Below, piece by piece: positions 17,496 to 26,218 of a DNA stretch of 64,000 nucleotides (the stretch's first letter is position 1; each line of letters opens with the position of its first letter). Origin of the DNA: Hyphomicrobiaceae bacterium (GTDB lineage: Bacteria; Pseudomonadota; Alphaproteobacteria; Rhizobiales; Hyphomicrobiaceae); NCBI GenBank assembly GCA_023384095.1, contig JAHDXT010000002.1:246918-310917 (forward strand). Direction: 5' to 3'. Both the position numbers and the translations under genes were made by a program. Under the pieces are notes generated by a model. That model made no database searches. It was not told where the DNA came from and saw only the letters and a list, made by a program, of their open reading frames with translations.

Positions 17496-17924
17496 ATGAT
17501 GGTACCCAGCCTATCAGGGCTGCGCATATTGCTCGTGGAGGACGAGCCGCTGCTGGCGTGGGAGCTGGAGCTCGCCCTCGCCGCGGCCGGTGCCGTCGTG
17601 GTCGGCCCGGCAAGCACGCTCAGGGCCGGCCTAGCGCTCGCAGCCGGCGCCGGGCTCGAGGCTGCTGTGCTGGATTTCCGCCTTGGCGACCAGGAGGTCG
17701 GACCGCTCGCGGCGCTGCTCTATGAGCGCGGCGTCCCGTTCGTCATCCACACCGGGCACGGCACGCCGCCGGGCTCGCAATGGTCGTCGGCCCCGGTCGT
17801 GAGGAAGCCCGCCAGCCCGGAGCTCATCATCCACATCATCGCCAGCCTGGTCCGCGCCCGGTGCGGCGATGCCCGGTGCGGCGACGAGCAGCAGGCGAGC
17901 GCTATCTCAGGTCGATCCGGCTGA
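17496..17924 (+). CDS. Single-domain response regulator (receiver only)
   Basis: This protein has 142 residues from ATG 17496, preceded by AAGGGAC. A longer frame from 17346 lacks a ribosome site and homology. The CheY-like fold shows the acidic pocket [10 protein letters not shown], phospho-acceptor Asp in [10 protein letters not shown], conserved Thr in HTGHG and Lys in VRKPAS. There is no output domain. Such lone receivers commonly partner HWE kinases in alphaproteobacteria, and the HWE kinase gene is directly upstream on the same strand. The last 23 bp overlap the 3' end of the convergent copper ATPase gene, so antisense interaction of the two transcripts is expected. Confidence 0.88.
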   Translation: MMVPSLSGLRILLVEDEPLLAWELELALAAAGAVVVGPASTLRAGLALAAGAGLEAAVLDFRLGDQEVGPLAALLYERGVPFVIHTGHGTPPGSQWSSAPVVRKPASPELIIHIIASLVRARCGDARCGDEQQASAISGRSG

Positions 17925-20451
17925 GCCTCAGCGAGTTGGCGATCACGCTGACCGAGGACAGCGACATCGCCGCCGCCGCGATGATCGGCGACAGCAGCAC
18001 CCCGAACGCGGGGTAGAGCACGCCCGCAGCGACGGGAACGCCGGCAGCGTTGTAGACGAAGGCGAAGAACAGGTTCTGCCGGATGTTGCGCATCGTGGCG
18101 CCGGACAGTCGCCGCGCGCGCACGATGCCGGTGAGGTCGCCCTTGACGAGCGTCACGCCGGCGCTCTCGATGGCGACGTCCGTCCCCGTGCCCATGGCGA
18201 TGCCGACGTCGGCGGCAGCCAGCGCCGGCGCGTCGTTGACGCCGTCGCCTGCCATGGCGACGACCCTTCCCCGTCCGCGCAGCTGCTCCACGACCTTGCT
18301 CTTTTCCTCCGGCAGCACCTCGGCCTCGACCTCATCGATGCCGAGCTTGCGCGCGACCGCCCGTGCGGTCGTGGCATTGTCGCCGGTCAGCATGACGACG
18401 TGGATGCCGGCCTGCTGCAGCGCCCGGATGGCGGCCGGCGTCGTCGGCTTGATCGGGTCGGCGATGGCGATGGCCCCCGCCGGCTTGCCGTCGACGGCCA
18501 TTGCGACGGCGCTGGCGCCGTCCTCGCGAAGCTCCTCGGCGATGGTGTCGAGCGCCGCCGACTCCACGCCTGCATCCCGCATCATCCGGCGGCTGCCGAT
18601 CACGATCCGGCGCCCGTCCACGGTTCCGATCACGCCCTTGCCCACCGGCGAATCGAAGTCGCTGACCGGGCTCAGCGCCAGCCCGCGCTCCTCCGCGGCG
18701 GCGACGATGGCGGCCGCCAGCGGGTGCTCGCTGCCGCGCTCGAGGCTGGCGGCCAGCCGCAGCAGCTCGGCCTCGTCGAAGCCGCCGATCGCCCGCACGG
18801 CCGTGACCTTAGGCCGGCCCTCGGTCAGCGTGCCGGTCTTGTCGATGACGATGGTGTCGACCTTCTCCAGCCGCTCGAGCGCCTCGGCGTTCTTGATCAG
18901 CACGCCGCTCTGCGCGCCGCGCCCGACGCCGACCATCACCGACATCGGGGTCGCCAGCCCGAGCGCGCACGGGCAGGCGATGATGAGCACCGAGACGGCC
19001 GCGATGAGCCCGAAGGTGAACCGCGGCTCCGGCCCCCATATCGACCAGGCGACGAAGGCGAGCACCGCGATCGCGATGACGAGCGGCACGAACCAGGCGC
19101 TGACCTGGTCGGCGAGCCGCTGGATGGGCGCGCGGCTGCGCTGGGCCTGCGCCACCATCTGCACGATGCGCGCCAGCACCGTATCGCGCCCGATCTTCTC
19201 GGCCCGCATGACGAAGGTGCCGGTCTGGTTCATGGTGCCGCCGATGACGGGGGCACCCACCGCCTTGGTCACGGGCATCGACTCGCCGGTGACCATGGAC
19301 TCGTCGATGGCGCTGCGCCCATCGACGATCTCGCCGTCCACCGGCACCCGTTCGCCCGGCCGCACGCGGAGCTGGTCGCCGACCGCGACGAGCTCGAGCC
19401 CGACATCCTCCTCGCCGCCATCGGCACCGATACGCCGCGCCGTCTTGGGCGTCAGGTCGAGCAGGGCGCGGATCGCGCCGCTCGTGCGCTCGCGGGCCCT
19501 GAGCTCCAGCACCTGCCCTAGCAGGACCAGCACGACGATCACCGCGGCCGCCTCGAAATAGATGCCGATGGCGCCGTCCGCGCCGCGGAAGGTTTCCGGG
19601 AAGAGGCCCGGCGCCACCGTGCCCACGACGCTGTAGAGCCAGGCCATACCCGTGCCGATGGCGATCAGCGTGAACATGTTGAGGTTGCGCGTGACGAGCG
19701 ATTGCCAGCCGCGCTCGAAGAACGGCCATCCCGCCCACAGCACGACCGGCGTGGCGAGGAGGAGCTGCAGCCAGTTCGAGGTCTGCTGTCCGAGCCAGTG
19801 CGTGAGGCCGGTCAAATGTCCGCCCATCTCGAGGACGAACACAGGGAGGGCCAGAGCCAACCCGACCCAGAAGCGGCGCGTCATGTCGGCGAGCTCGGGG
19901 TTGGGCGCCGTCTCGGCGGTGACCAGCTCCGGCTCGAGCGCCATGCCGCAGATCGGGCACGAGCCCGGCCCTACCTGCCGGATCTCGGGATGCATGGGGC
20001 AGGTGTAGATCGTGCCCTCGGGGACCGGCTCTGCCGCCTGCTGCGGCGCGAGATAGCGGGCGGGGTCGGCCTCGAATTTCGCCTTGCAGCCGGCGGAGCA
20101 GAAGTAATAGGTGCGGCCGGCGTGCTCGGCGCGGTGCCTGGCCGTATGCGGATCGACGGTCATGCCGCACACGGGGTCCTTGACCAGGTGCTCCGCCTCG
20201 TCTCCCTGCGCGCCGTGGCCCAGGTACTTGCCGGGGTCGGCCTCGAACTTCGCCTTGCAGCCGGCGGAGCAGAAGTAATAGGTGCGGCCGCCGTGCTCGG
20301 CGCGGTGCCTGGCCGTCTGCGGGTCGACCGTCATGCCGCACACGGGGTCCTTGACCTTGCTGCCGGCCGGCGCTTGCCCGGCATGCGCATGGCAGCACGT
20401 CTTCTCCGTGCCTTTTGCGGCCCCATGGTCCTGGTGCCCGTGCCCGCTCAT
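17902..20451 (-). CDS. copA: Cu+-exporting P1B-type ATPase with tandem YHS domains
   Basis: This 849-residue inner-membrane pump exports cytosolic Cu+. The N-terminus is His/Cys-rich, then two nearly identical YHS metal-binding domains (about 33-80 and 89-137, each [10 protein letters not shown]...[16 protein letters not shown]), then the YTCPMHPEI...CPICGM heavy-metal domain (about 148-174). Instead of GMxCxxC HMA domains it relies on these. The eight-helix core has Cys493-Pro-Cys495, phosphorylated Asp537 in [25 protein letters not shown], and MSLSS in the last helix, all Cu+-ATPase hallmarks. It is divergent from csoR, with a shared operator, so induction by copper is expected. The start has GGAG upstream. 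Confidence 0.95.
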   Translation of the reverse strand: MSGHGHQDHGAAKGTEKTCCHAHAGQAPAGSKVKDPVCGMTVDPQTARHRAEHGGRTYYFCSAGCKAKFEADPGKYLGHGAQGDEAEHLVKDPVCGMTVDPHTARHRAEHAGRTYYFCSAGCKAKFEADPARYLAPQQAAEPVPEGTIYTCPMHPEIRQVGPGSCPICGMALEPELVTAETAPNPELADMTRRFWVGLALALPVFVLEMGGHLTGLTHWLGQQTSNWLQLLLATPVVLWAGWPFFERGWQSLVTRNLNMFTLIAIGTGMAWLYSVVGTVAPGLFPETFRGADGAIGIYFEAAAVIVVLVLLGQVLELRARERTSGAIRALLDLTPKTARRIGADGGEEDVGLELVAVGDQLRVRPGERVPVDGEIVDGRSAIDESMVTGESMPVTKAVGAPVIGGTMNQTGTFVMRAEKIGRDTVLARIVQMVAQAQRSRAPIQRLADQVSAWFVPLVIAIAVLAFVAWSIWGPEPRFTFGLIAAVSVLIIACPCALGLATPMSVMVGVGRGAQSGVLIKNAEALERLEKVDTIVIDKTGTLTEGRPKVTAVRAIGGFDEAELLRLAASLERGSEHPLAAAIVAAAEERGLALSPVSDFDSPVGKGVIGTVDGRRIVIGSRRMMRDAGVESAALDTIAEELREDGASAVAMAVDGKPAGAIAIADPIKPTTPAAIRALQQAGIHVVMLTGDNATTARAVARKLGIDEVEAEVLPEEKSKVVEQLRGRGRVVAMAGDGVNDAPALAAADVGIAMGTGTDVAIESAGVTLVKGDLTGIVRARRLSGATMRNIRQNLFFAFVYNAAGVPVAAGVLYPAFGVLLSPIIAAAAMSLSSVSVIANSLRLSRIDLR

Positions 20452-20499
20452 GTCGTTGCTCCACGCAGGTTATGGACCTCCCGGGGGTCGCCCGGGAGC

Positions 20500-20534
20500 G
20501 TTGACAGTTATACCCCCACCGGGTATCTGTCAAC
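20500..20534. promoter_or_regulatory. CsoR-type operator over divergent copA/csoR promoters
   Basis: Arms GTTGACAG and CTGTCAAC enclose a second, inner palindrome TATACCC...GGGTAT, the G/C-tract pattern of CsoR operators. TTGACA occurs on both strands. On the plus strand it pairs with TATCTG 17 nt downstream as -35/-10 for csoR; on the minus strand with TATAAC or TAACTG (15-17 nt) for copA. Apo-CsoR bound here would block both promoters. Confidence 0.82.
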
Positions 20535-20536
20535 TC

Positions 20537-20812
20537 ATGCAGAAAGAAGCCAAGTCATCCTGCCTGAAGCGGCTGGGGCGCATCGAGGGCCAGGTGCGCG
20601 GGCTCGCGCGCATGGTCGAAGAGGACCGCTACTGCATCGATGTCGTGACGCAGATCTCGGCGGTCAGGGCGGCGCTGCGGCGAGTCGAGGAGGAGATCCT
20701 GCGCGACCACGTCGCCCACTGCGTCGAGCACGCCATCGCCAGCGGCGATGCCGACGAGCAGCGCCTGAAAGTCGCCGAGCTCATGAACGTTCTGTCCCGC
20801 AGCAGCCGCTGA
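20537..20812 (+). CDS. csoR: Copper-sensing transcriptional repressor CsoR
   Basis: This 91-residue all-helical repressor of the CsoR/RcnR family (DUF156) has the Cu(I) ligand set Cys33, His58, Cys62, matching Cys-His-Cys of Mycobacterium tuberculosis CsoR in both spacings (25 and 4). The signature RLGRIEGQVRGLARM is at 12-26. Copper binding releases it from DNA. The ATG is only 3 nt past the operator, implying an almost leaderless transcript or strong autoregulation. It is divergent to the copper ATPase and convergent with the copper-storage protein gene, forming one copper module. Confidence 0.93.
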   Translation: MQKEAKSSCLKRLGRIEGQVRGLARMVEEDRYCIDVVTQISAVRAALRRVEEEILRDHVAHCVEHAIASGDADEQRLKVAELMNVLSRSSR

Positions 20813-20857
20813 GCGGACGGGAGCCCGCGAGGGCCGGCCGGCGGCTGCGGCCAGGCG

Positions 20858-21265
20858 CTACTGGCGGATCGTCGAAAGCACGTCGCTGCACGCCTGCTCG
20901 CACTTGCGGCAAGCCTCGGCGCAGACCCGGCAATGCTCGTGCCGCGGCGCGTGGCGCTCGCATTCCTCGGCGCAGGCGCGGCAGGCTATCAGGCAGGCCT
21001 GGAGCTGGCTGGCCCAGATCTCCGGCGCAGCCATGCTCGGCCGCGACAGGACGCTGGCGGTCGCCGTGCACAGGTCGGCGCAGTCGTGGTTGAGCCGGAT
21101 GCAACGGGCGAGCATCTGGATGTCGCTTTCGCCAAGGCAGGCGTCGGCGCAGCTCGTGCAGGCCTGCGCGCAGTCGTGGAGCGCGCCGATACAGGCGCCG
21201 ACGTCGTCGAGCGCCTGAGGCTGCGGGCTGGGATGGGTCTGCAGCATCTGATGGGTGTGAAGCAT
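20858..21265 (-). CDS. csp3: Cytosolic four-helix-bundle copper storage protein (Csp3-like, DUF326)
   Basis: This protein has 135 residues from ATG 21263-21265, preceded by GGAGAG. It carries 17 cysteines in CxxxC/CxxC spacing on four predicted helices (25, 32, 36, 39, 43, 55, 62, 66, 91, 95, 98, 102, 112, 115, 119, 122, 126), plus an N-terminal His-rich stretch. Such bundles fill their core with many Cu(I) ions. No signal peptide is seen, so it is the cytosolic (Csp3) rather than the exported (Csp1) kind. It sits next to csoR and copA. No CsoR-like operator is visible directly upstream. Confidence 0.9.
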   Translation of the reverse strand: MLHTHQMLQTHPSPQPQALDDVGACIGALHDCAQACTSCADACLGESDIQMLARCIRLNHDCADLCTATASVLSRPSMAAPEIWASQLQACLIACRACAEECERHAPRHEHCRVCAEACRKCEQACSDVLSTIRQ

Positions 21266-21362
21266 GTGCTCTCTCCGGGAGAAATCGCCTGAGGATCGAT
21301 TCCCTTGAGAACGTGGAAGCCCCGCTGTCGATCCCCGGTTCCTGGGGCCTGGCGCGCGCCGC

Positions 21363-22262
21363 TCAGCGCCTCGATGCCGCAGTGGGCAGGCGCTGGCGGA
21401 TGCGGGCGATCTCCGACCACGGATCGCTGGCCATTCGAGCCAAGCGGCGCGGGACCGTCCGGATGTCGAAGCCGGCGGGGTCGAGGCCGGGCCCGAGCTC
21501 GTCCCAGTGGAGCGGGGTGGCGACCGGCGCGCCGGCTCTGGCGCGCGTCGAATAGGGCGCGATGGCCGTCGCGGTCGCATCGTTGCGCAGGTAGTCGATG
21601 AAGATGCGGCCCTTGCGCAGCGCCTTGGAGATTTTCGTCACGAACCGGCCCGGTGCGTCTGCGGCCATCGACTGGGCGGTACCCTTGGCGAATGCCTTCA
21701 CGGCCGACCAGTCGTAGCGGCGCTCGATCGGCACCACGACGTGCAGGCCCTTGCCTCCGGTGCTCCTGACGAAGGCGACGAGGTCGAGCCCCGCGAGCAC
21801 GGCGCGCAGCTCGTGGGCGGCCGCCACGACATCGCGGAACGCGAGGCCCTCGCCGGGATCGAGATCGAACACGATCCGGTCCGGCCGGTCGGGCCGGTCG
21901 ATGCGCGAGCCCCAGGGGTGGATCTCCAGCACGCCCATCTGCACGAGCGCGATCAGCCCCTTCACATTCCTGATGAAGAGGTAGGCGCCGGTCTCCTCGA
22001 GCCCCTCGATCTGAATCTCGCTCACCTCGGGCGGCACCCCTGAGCCGGCATGGCGCTGGAAGAAGCACTTCCGCTGGCGGCCGGCCGGGCACCGCACCAG
22101 GCTGATGGGCCGGCGGGCCACGTGCGGCAGCATGAGGTCGGCGACCGTGCAGTAGTAGTCGGCGAGCGCGCGCTTGGTGATGCCCTGCTCGGGATAGAGC
22201 ACCTTGTCCGGGCTGGTGAGGCGGACCCCCTCGAGCGCGATCTCCTTGCCGGCTGCCGCCAT
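21363..22262 (-). CDS. ligD: LigD-type DNA polymerase/primase domain protein
   Basis: This protein has 299 residues and corresponds to the archaeo-eukaryotic-primase-like polymerase domain of LigD, used in non-homologous end joining to fill gaps with ribonucleotides. Catalytic Asp133 and Asp135 lie in FDLDPGEG, with STGGKGLH (167-174) and Asp223 in IDYLRN. It starts 2 nt before the stop of the upstream ligase gene is complete, so the two are translationally coupled. In most bacteria these domains are one protein together with a phosphoesterase domain, which is missing here. No Ku gene is in the window. Confidence 0.92.
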   Translation of the reverse strand: MAAAGKEIALEGVRLTSPDKVLYPEQGITKRALADYYCTVADLMLPHVARRPISLVRCPAGRQRKCFFQRHAGSGVPPEVSEIQIEGLEETGAYLFIRNVKGLIALVQMGVLEIHPWGSRIDRPDRPDRIVFDLDPGEGLAFRDVVAAAHELRAVLAGLDLVAFVRSTGGKGLHVVVPIERRYDWSAVKAFAKGTAQSMAADAPGRFVTKISKALRKGRIFIDYLRNDATATAIAPYSTRARAGAPVATPLHWDELGPGLDPAGFDIRTVPRRLARMASDPWSEIARIRQRLPTAASRR

Positions 22263-22263
22263 G

Positions 22264-23343
22264 TCAGTGCTCCAGAAGCTCTGCCAGTAGCCGTGGGCCG
22301 AGCTCGCGCTCGAGCTGATCGAAGGTACACTGCTCCGGCGCCTTGTCGGGACGCCAGCGCAGAAGCCTGGTGCCGTGACGGAAGCGCTTGCCGGTCACCT
22401 GATCGTAGCATACCTCGGCGACGAGCTCCGTGCGGAGCGGCTCCCATTCGCCGGTCCGCGCGGTGCTCCATCGGCTGGGGCCGCCCGGGGCTTCGCCCGT
22501 GAAGCCGGGCGGCGCGATCAGCGCCTCGAGGCGTCGCGTCAGCCCGGGTCGCTGGGCGTTGCCGATCGATGACGTGTAGCCCACGTGATCGAGGCGGCCT
22601 TCGTCATTGTAGAGGCCGAGCAGCAGCGAGCCGACCAGCCGCGAGCCGCGCTCGTAGCGGAAGCCGCCGACGACGCAATCGGCCGTGCGCAGGCGTTTGA
22701 CTTTCAGCATGGCCCGCTCGCCCGGCCGATACGGCGCGTCGGAGCGCTTCGCCACCACGCCGTCGAGCGCGCCGCCGCTCCTGTCGAGCCAGCTCTGGGC
22801 TTCCGAGCGGTCGAGCGTATAGGGTGACAGCCATAGCGCCGGCTCGTCCGGCACCGACGCATGGAACGCCTCCAGGGCCTCGCGCCGTTTCGCGAGCGGG
22901 GTCTCGAGCAGGCTGCGGCCGCGGCTGTCGAGCAGGCAGTCGAACAGGATGAAAGTCGCCGGCGTCTCGGCCGCCAGCCGCCTGACTCGGCTCTCGGCGG
23001 GATGCAGCCGCAGTTGCAGCGCGTCGAACGACAGCGCCCCGCCCGTCGCAATCACAAGCTCGCCGTCGAGTGCGAGCGTGCGCCTGGCGAGCCGCAGCAG
23101 CAGGGCGGCGATCTCCGGGAAGAAGCGGGTGAGCGAGCGGCCCGACTTCGAGCGCAGCTCGAGCTCGGCGCCCGCCCGGAACGCCAGGCAGCGGAACCCG
23201 TCCCACTTGGGCTCGAACTGCCACCCCTCGCCCGCCGGCAGGCGATCGACGAGCTTCGCCTCCATCGGCAGCAGGTCCGGCGGCAGCGGCAGGGTCGCGA
23301 TACCCCCCGACTTGCGCGGACGGGCACTCCAGCCGGTTCTCAT
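22264..23343 (-). CDS. ligD: ATP-dependent DNA ligase (LigD ligase-domain type)
   Basis: This 359-residue ligase seals DNA breaks using ATP. The adenylated Lys46 is in EPKWDGFR (motif I), with LDGELV (motif III), the motif IV region FILFDCL, and motif V AMLKVK, followed by an OB-fold domain ending near the C-terminus. It has no nuclease or polymerase domain. It is directly upstream of the separate polymerase gene, so the pair represents a split LigD. A LigC-like ligase is the alternative name, but the pairing favours an end-joining role. Confidence 0.92.
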   Translation of the reverse strand: MRTGWSARPRKSGGIATLPLPPDLLPMEAKLVDRLPAGEGWQFEPKWDGFRCLAFRAGAELELRSKSGRSLTRFFPEIAALLLRLARRTLALDGELVIATGGALSFDALQLRLHPAESRVRRLAAETPATFILFDCLLDSRGRSLLETPLAKRREALEAFHASVPDEPALWLSPYTLDRSEAQSWLDRSGGALDGVVAKRSDAPYRPGERAMLKVKRLRTADCVVGGFRYERGSRLVGSLLLGLYNDEGRLDHVGYTSSIGNAQRPGLTRRLEALIAPPGFTGEAPGGPSRWSTARTGEWEPLRTELVAEVCYDQVTGKRFRHGTRLLRWRPDKAPEQCTFDQLERELGPRLLAELLEH

Positions 23344-23433
23344 CCCTGGGACTTCCGCTCGTCAGGCGCTGGCCGTCTGACAGGACAACGCCGCCGAGCC
23401 CCGCTCGCGTTCCCATATCTGGCCGATCGAGCG

Positions 23434-24063
23434 TCAGGATGCCGGGAAATTCCGGTTCCAGACTGACTGGAGCTGCGGCAGCGCGTCGGCCGCGGCGGCG
23501 ATGGCTGCCAGGCGAGGCGCATTGGCCGCGAACCATTGGCTCCTCGGCCGCCAGCGCGTCATGGCGCAGATGTAGACGTCGAGCGCCGACAGACGGCCGC
23601 CCAGGAACCACGGCTGCCCGGCCTCGCCCTCGACGATGCTCCACAGCCTGCGGCCGTAATCGTCGACATTGGCGCGGAAGCCCTTCTGCGCCTCCTCGCC
23701 GGGCACGAAGCGGGCCGGGTCGTCCGCGAACGTGAAGGTCGGATAGATGTTGGCCACGATGAAAATGAGCCAGCGCAGGAACCGCGGGCGCTCGTGCTCG
23801 CCCGGCGCCGGCACCAGCGCGCTGCTCGCGGCCACGTCGGCGAGATGCAGCGTGATCGCCGCGCTCTCCGTCATCACCGCCCCGTCGGGGAGAACGAGCG
23901 TCGGGATCTGGGCCAGCGGATTGACCGGTTGCAGCCCGGCACGGGCCTCGGCCGACTTGAACAGGTCGTCGACGTCCTCGACGGTATAGTCGAGCCCGTA
24001 CCAGGCAAGCTGCGCCTCGACCATGACCGAGCCCCAACCGGGGCGTCCGATGAGCTTGAGCAT
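23434..24063 (-). CDS. Glutathione S-transferase family protein
   Basis: This 209-residue cytosolic protein has the thioredoxin-like N-terminal domain (1-78) with cis-Pro54 in QIPTL and Glu66-Ser67 (MTESAAI), which bind the gamma-glutamyl part of glutathione, followed by an all-helical C-terminal domain. The N-terminal catalytic position lies in GRPGWGS, so Ser12 is the candidate catalytic residue. The ATG has GGAG 6 nt upstream. It is probably a single gene. Substrate cannot be predicted. Confidence 0.88.
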   Translation of the reverse strand: MLKLIGRPGWGSVMVEAQLAWYGLDYTVEDVDDLFKSAEARAGLQPVNPLAQIPTLVLPDGAVMTESAAITLHLADVAASSALVPAPGEHERPRFLRWLIFIVANIYPTFTFADDPARFVPGEEAQKGFRANVDDYGRRLWSIVEGEAGQPWFLGGRLSALDVYICAMTRWRPRSQWFAANAPRLAAIAAAADALPQLQSVWNRNFPAS

Positions 24064-24310
24064 GGGCGGCTCCTATTCGTCCCGATCCGGATTGTCGCCA
24101 CGAAACGTCCGCCGCGCAATCGGCGCGCCGTTGCCCGACGATTGAGGCGTCGCACGGAACACCCGAGCGCGCACGCCCTTCGAGGCGCATCGCGGATTCA
24201 TGCCTTCGCTGAAATGACGTGTGGGGGAGTGCTCCCGCGCGCAGGCGCCGATTGACATTCGACGGCGATTGCCGGACCTGTCGGCCGACGCGGAATGACC
24301 GGAGCACGAC

Positions 24311-25321
24311 ATGGCCAACCCCGTTCTGGTGGAGACCCTGCGCGGCGAGCTGGTCGAAAGCCGGCATCGCGGCTCGATCGCCGTCGCGGGGCCCGATGGC
24401 CGGCTGGCGTTCGCCTCGGGCGAAGTGCGCCGGCCCGTGTTCCCGCGCTCGGCGATCAAGTCGATCCAGTGCCTGCCGCTCATCGAGACCGGCGCGGCCG
24501 ACCGGTTCGGCTTCGGGGCGGCCGAGATCGCGCTCGCCTGCGCCTCCCACAGCGGCACCGAGCGCCATGTGGCAGTGGCCGCGGGGATGCTGGCCAGGGC
24601 CGGGCTCGACGAGGCGGCGCTCGCCTGCGGATCGCACGAGCCACTCGCGGCGGCCGCAGCCCGGACCTTGATCCAGGACCGGCAGCCCCCGTCGCCGCTG
24701 CACAACAACTGCTCCGGCAAGCACGCCGGAATGCTGGCGACGGCCGTGCACATGAGCGAGCCGGTGGCGGACTACTGGCGTCCGGAGCACCCGGTCCAGG
24801 TGCGGATCGCGGCGGCGCTGGAGGATCTGACGGGGACGAGGCTCGGGACGGACCGGCTCGGCATCGACGGCTGCTCGGCGCCGAACTGGGCGATCCCGCT
24901 GGCCGATCTGGCGAGGGCGTTCGCCCGCCTGATCACAGGAGAGGGGCTGTCGCCGGCGCGTCGTGCGGCGGCCGAGCGAGTGCTCGAATCCTGCTGGGCC
25001 GAGCCCGAGCTGGTGTCCGGGCCGGAACGGCTCGACACCGAGCTGATGACCAGGCTGCGCAGCGCGCTGTTCCTGAAGACGGGAGCGGAAGGCGTCTATT
25101 GCGGCGCCATCCCCGCGCGGGGGCTGGGCTTCGCACTCAAGGTCGACGACGGGGCGAAGCGCGCCTCGGAGCTGGCCGTCAAGGCCCTGACGGCGCGCCT
25201 CGTCCCGCAGGCGGGCGACCTGCCGCTGCAGGAGACGCTACGCAACTGGCGCGGCCTTCCGGCTGCCGGAATCCGGTGCAGCGCCGAGCTTCTGGAATCG
25301 CTCGGCGATGCAGGCTTCTAA
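24311..25321 (+). CDS. Rhizobium etli-type (class 3) L-asparaginase
   Basis: This 336-residue enzyme hydrolyses L-asparagine to aspartate and ammonia. It belongs to the asparaginase II family of Rhizobium etli, related to serine beta-lactamases and unrelated to E. coli AnsB. Ser47 and Lys50 (RSAIKSIQ), Cys134 and Lys137 (NNCSGKHAGM) and Cys188 (IDGCSAPNW) all fall one residue before the published catalytic and zinc-site positions of the R. etli enzyme, so it should be active. GGAG lies 6 nt before the ATG. Convergent with the next gene, separated by 27 bp. Confidence 0.93.
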   Translation: MANPVLVETLRGELVESRHRGSIAVAGPDGRLAFASGEVRRPVFPRSAIKSIQCLPLIETGAADRFGFGAAEIALACASHSGTERHVAVAAGMLARAGLDEAALACGSHEPLAAAAARTLIQDRQPPSPLHNNCSGKHAGMLATAVHMSEPVADYWRPEHPVQVRIAAALEDLTGTRLGTDRLGIDGCSAPNWAIPLADLARAFARLITGEGLSPARRAAAERVLESCWAEPELVSGPERLDTELMTRLRSALFLKTGAEGVYCGAIPARGLGFALKVDDGAKRASELAVKALTARLVPQAGDLPLQETLRNWRGLPAAGIRCSAELLESLGDAGF

Positions 25322-25348
25322 AGCCTCATCTTATGCTCGTCGCCTCTG

Positions 25349-25996
25349 TCAGCAGGCCCGAGGCGGGCGGCCAAGCGCGGCTGCAACGATCTCCAGGCCG
25401 CCTTCGATCGCCTGCGGCCAGTCGAGGCGGACGCCTGCGCGGAATGGCGCTGACGCGAGGCCCAAGGTCGCCGGCAGGTGGACGAAGCCGCAACGCATCG
25501 GCCGGCTGGCCTGACGCGCCCGCTCGAGCGAGCCATAGAGCACCGCATTGCAGAGATAGCCGCCCGCGTCTCGCGACAGGCTGGCCGGCAGCGCCCGCCG
25601 GCGCAGGCGCTCGACGATACGTGCCGCCGGGACGCTGGCGGCGAGGATGTCGGGCCCTTCCGGCGACAATCGGTCGGACGACGGCAGCCGACCCGCTGCG
25701 TCGCAGATCGGGCGCGCATGATTGTGGCCGCGGGATTCGACGACGAAGCCGCGCGCCTTTCCGGATACGCCGAAATGCAAGGCGGCGACCGGCATCAGCT
25801 CGCCGATGAGCGCCGCCGCGGCCGCAGGGCCGGCCCGCCATTCGGTCGGCAGCACGGCCGCCTCGACATGATGTCCGGGAAACAGCTTGCGCGCTTGGCT
25901 GGCCAGCTCCGGGACGAGCGCCGCGGAGGCGTTCTCCTGCACCCCCGGGAAGGGGCCGAAGCCGGTGAGCAGGATGACGGGACGCAGCTTGGACAT
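25349..25996 (-). CDS. pcp: Pyrrolidone-carboxylate peptidase-like protein (peptidase C15)
   Basis: This 215-residue protein matches pyroglutamyl peptidase I, which removes N-terminal pyroglutamate. ILLTGFGPFPGVQENAS opens the fold. The triad is Glu87 (FVVESRGHN), Cys149 (AGGYLCNAVLYG) and His173 (GFVHLP). All three are present, so it is probably active, although the sequence around Glu87 differs from the usual PERVAIN. No strong ribosome site precedes the ATG. Confidence 0.85.
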   Translation of the reverse strand: MSKLRPVILLTGFGPFPGVQENASAALVPELASQARKLFPGHHVEAAVLPTEWRAGPAAAAALIGELMPVAALHFGVSGKARGFVVESRGHNHARPICDAAGRLPSSDRLSPEGPDILAASVPAARIVERLRRRALPASLSRDAGGYLCNAVLYGSLERARQASRPMRCGFVHLPATLGLASAPFRAGVRLDWPQAIEGGLEIVAAALGRPPRAC

Positions 25997-26169
25997 GCGT
26001 TTGAAAATAGGCCGGAATGCCTATGGCCGAAAGCAATCCCAAGCCTGCCGGGCCGCCTCGGCCCCGTCCTGATGCCGCAGTTGAACGCTGCTGACGCAGC
26101 GCAAATTGAGGCCCAGCCGTCGGGAACCACGCCGAAAGCTCGGCTGTTTGCCGAGGGAGCGTGGCGGCC

Positions 26170-26190
26170 CGTTCCAGGGGCGCTGGAACG
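26170..26190. promoter_or_regulatory. Palindrome upstream of the peptidoglycan-binding protein gene
   Basis: CGTTCCAG and CTGGAACG form a perfect 8-bp inverted repeat with a 5-nt spacer, 28 bp before the ATG. It may be an operator or a leader hairpin. There is no T-run, so it is not a terminator. Confidence 0.4.
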
Positions 26191-26218
26191 CTCGACCCTT
26201 CAGATCTGGAGTATCCTC

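Noticed and set aside
24064..24310. Possible small gene or riboswitch between the transferase and asparaginase genes
   Set aside because: No frame with a ribosome site, and no conserved riboswitch core that I can recognise.
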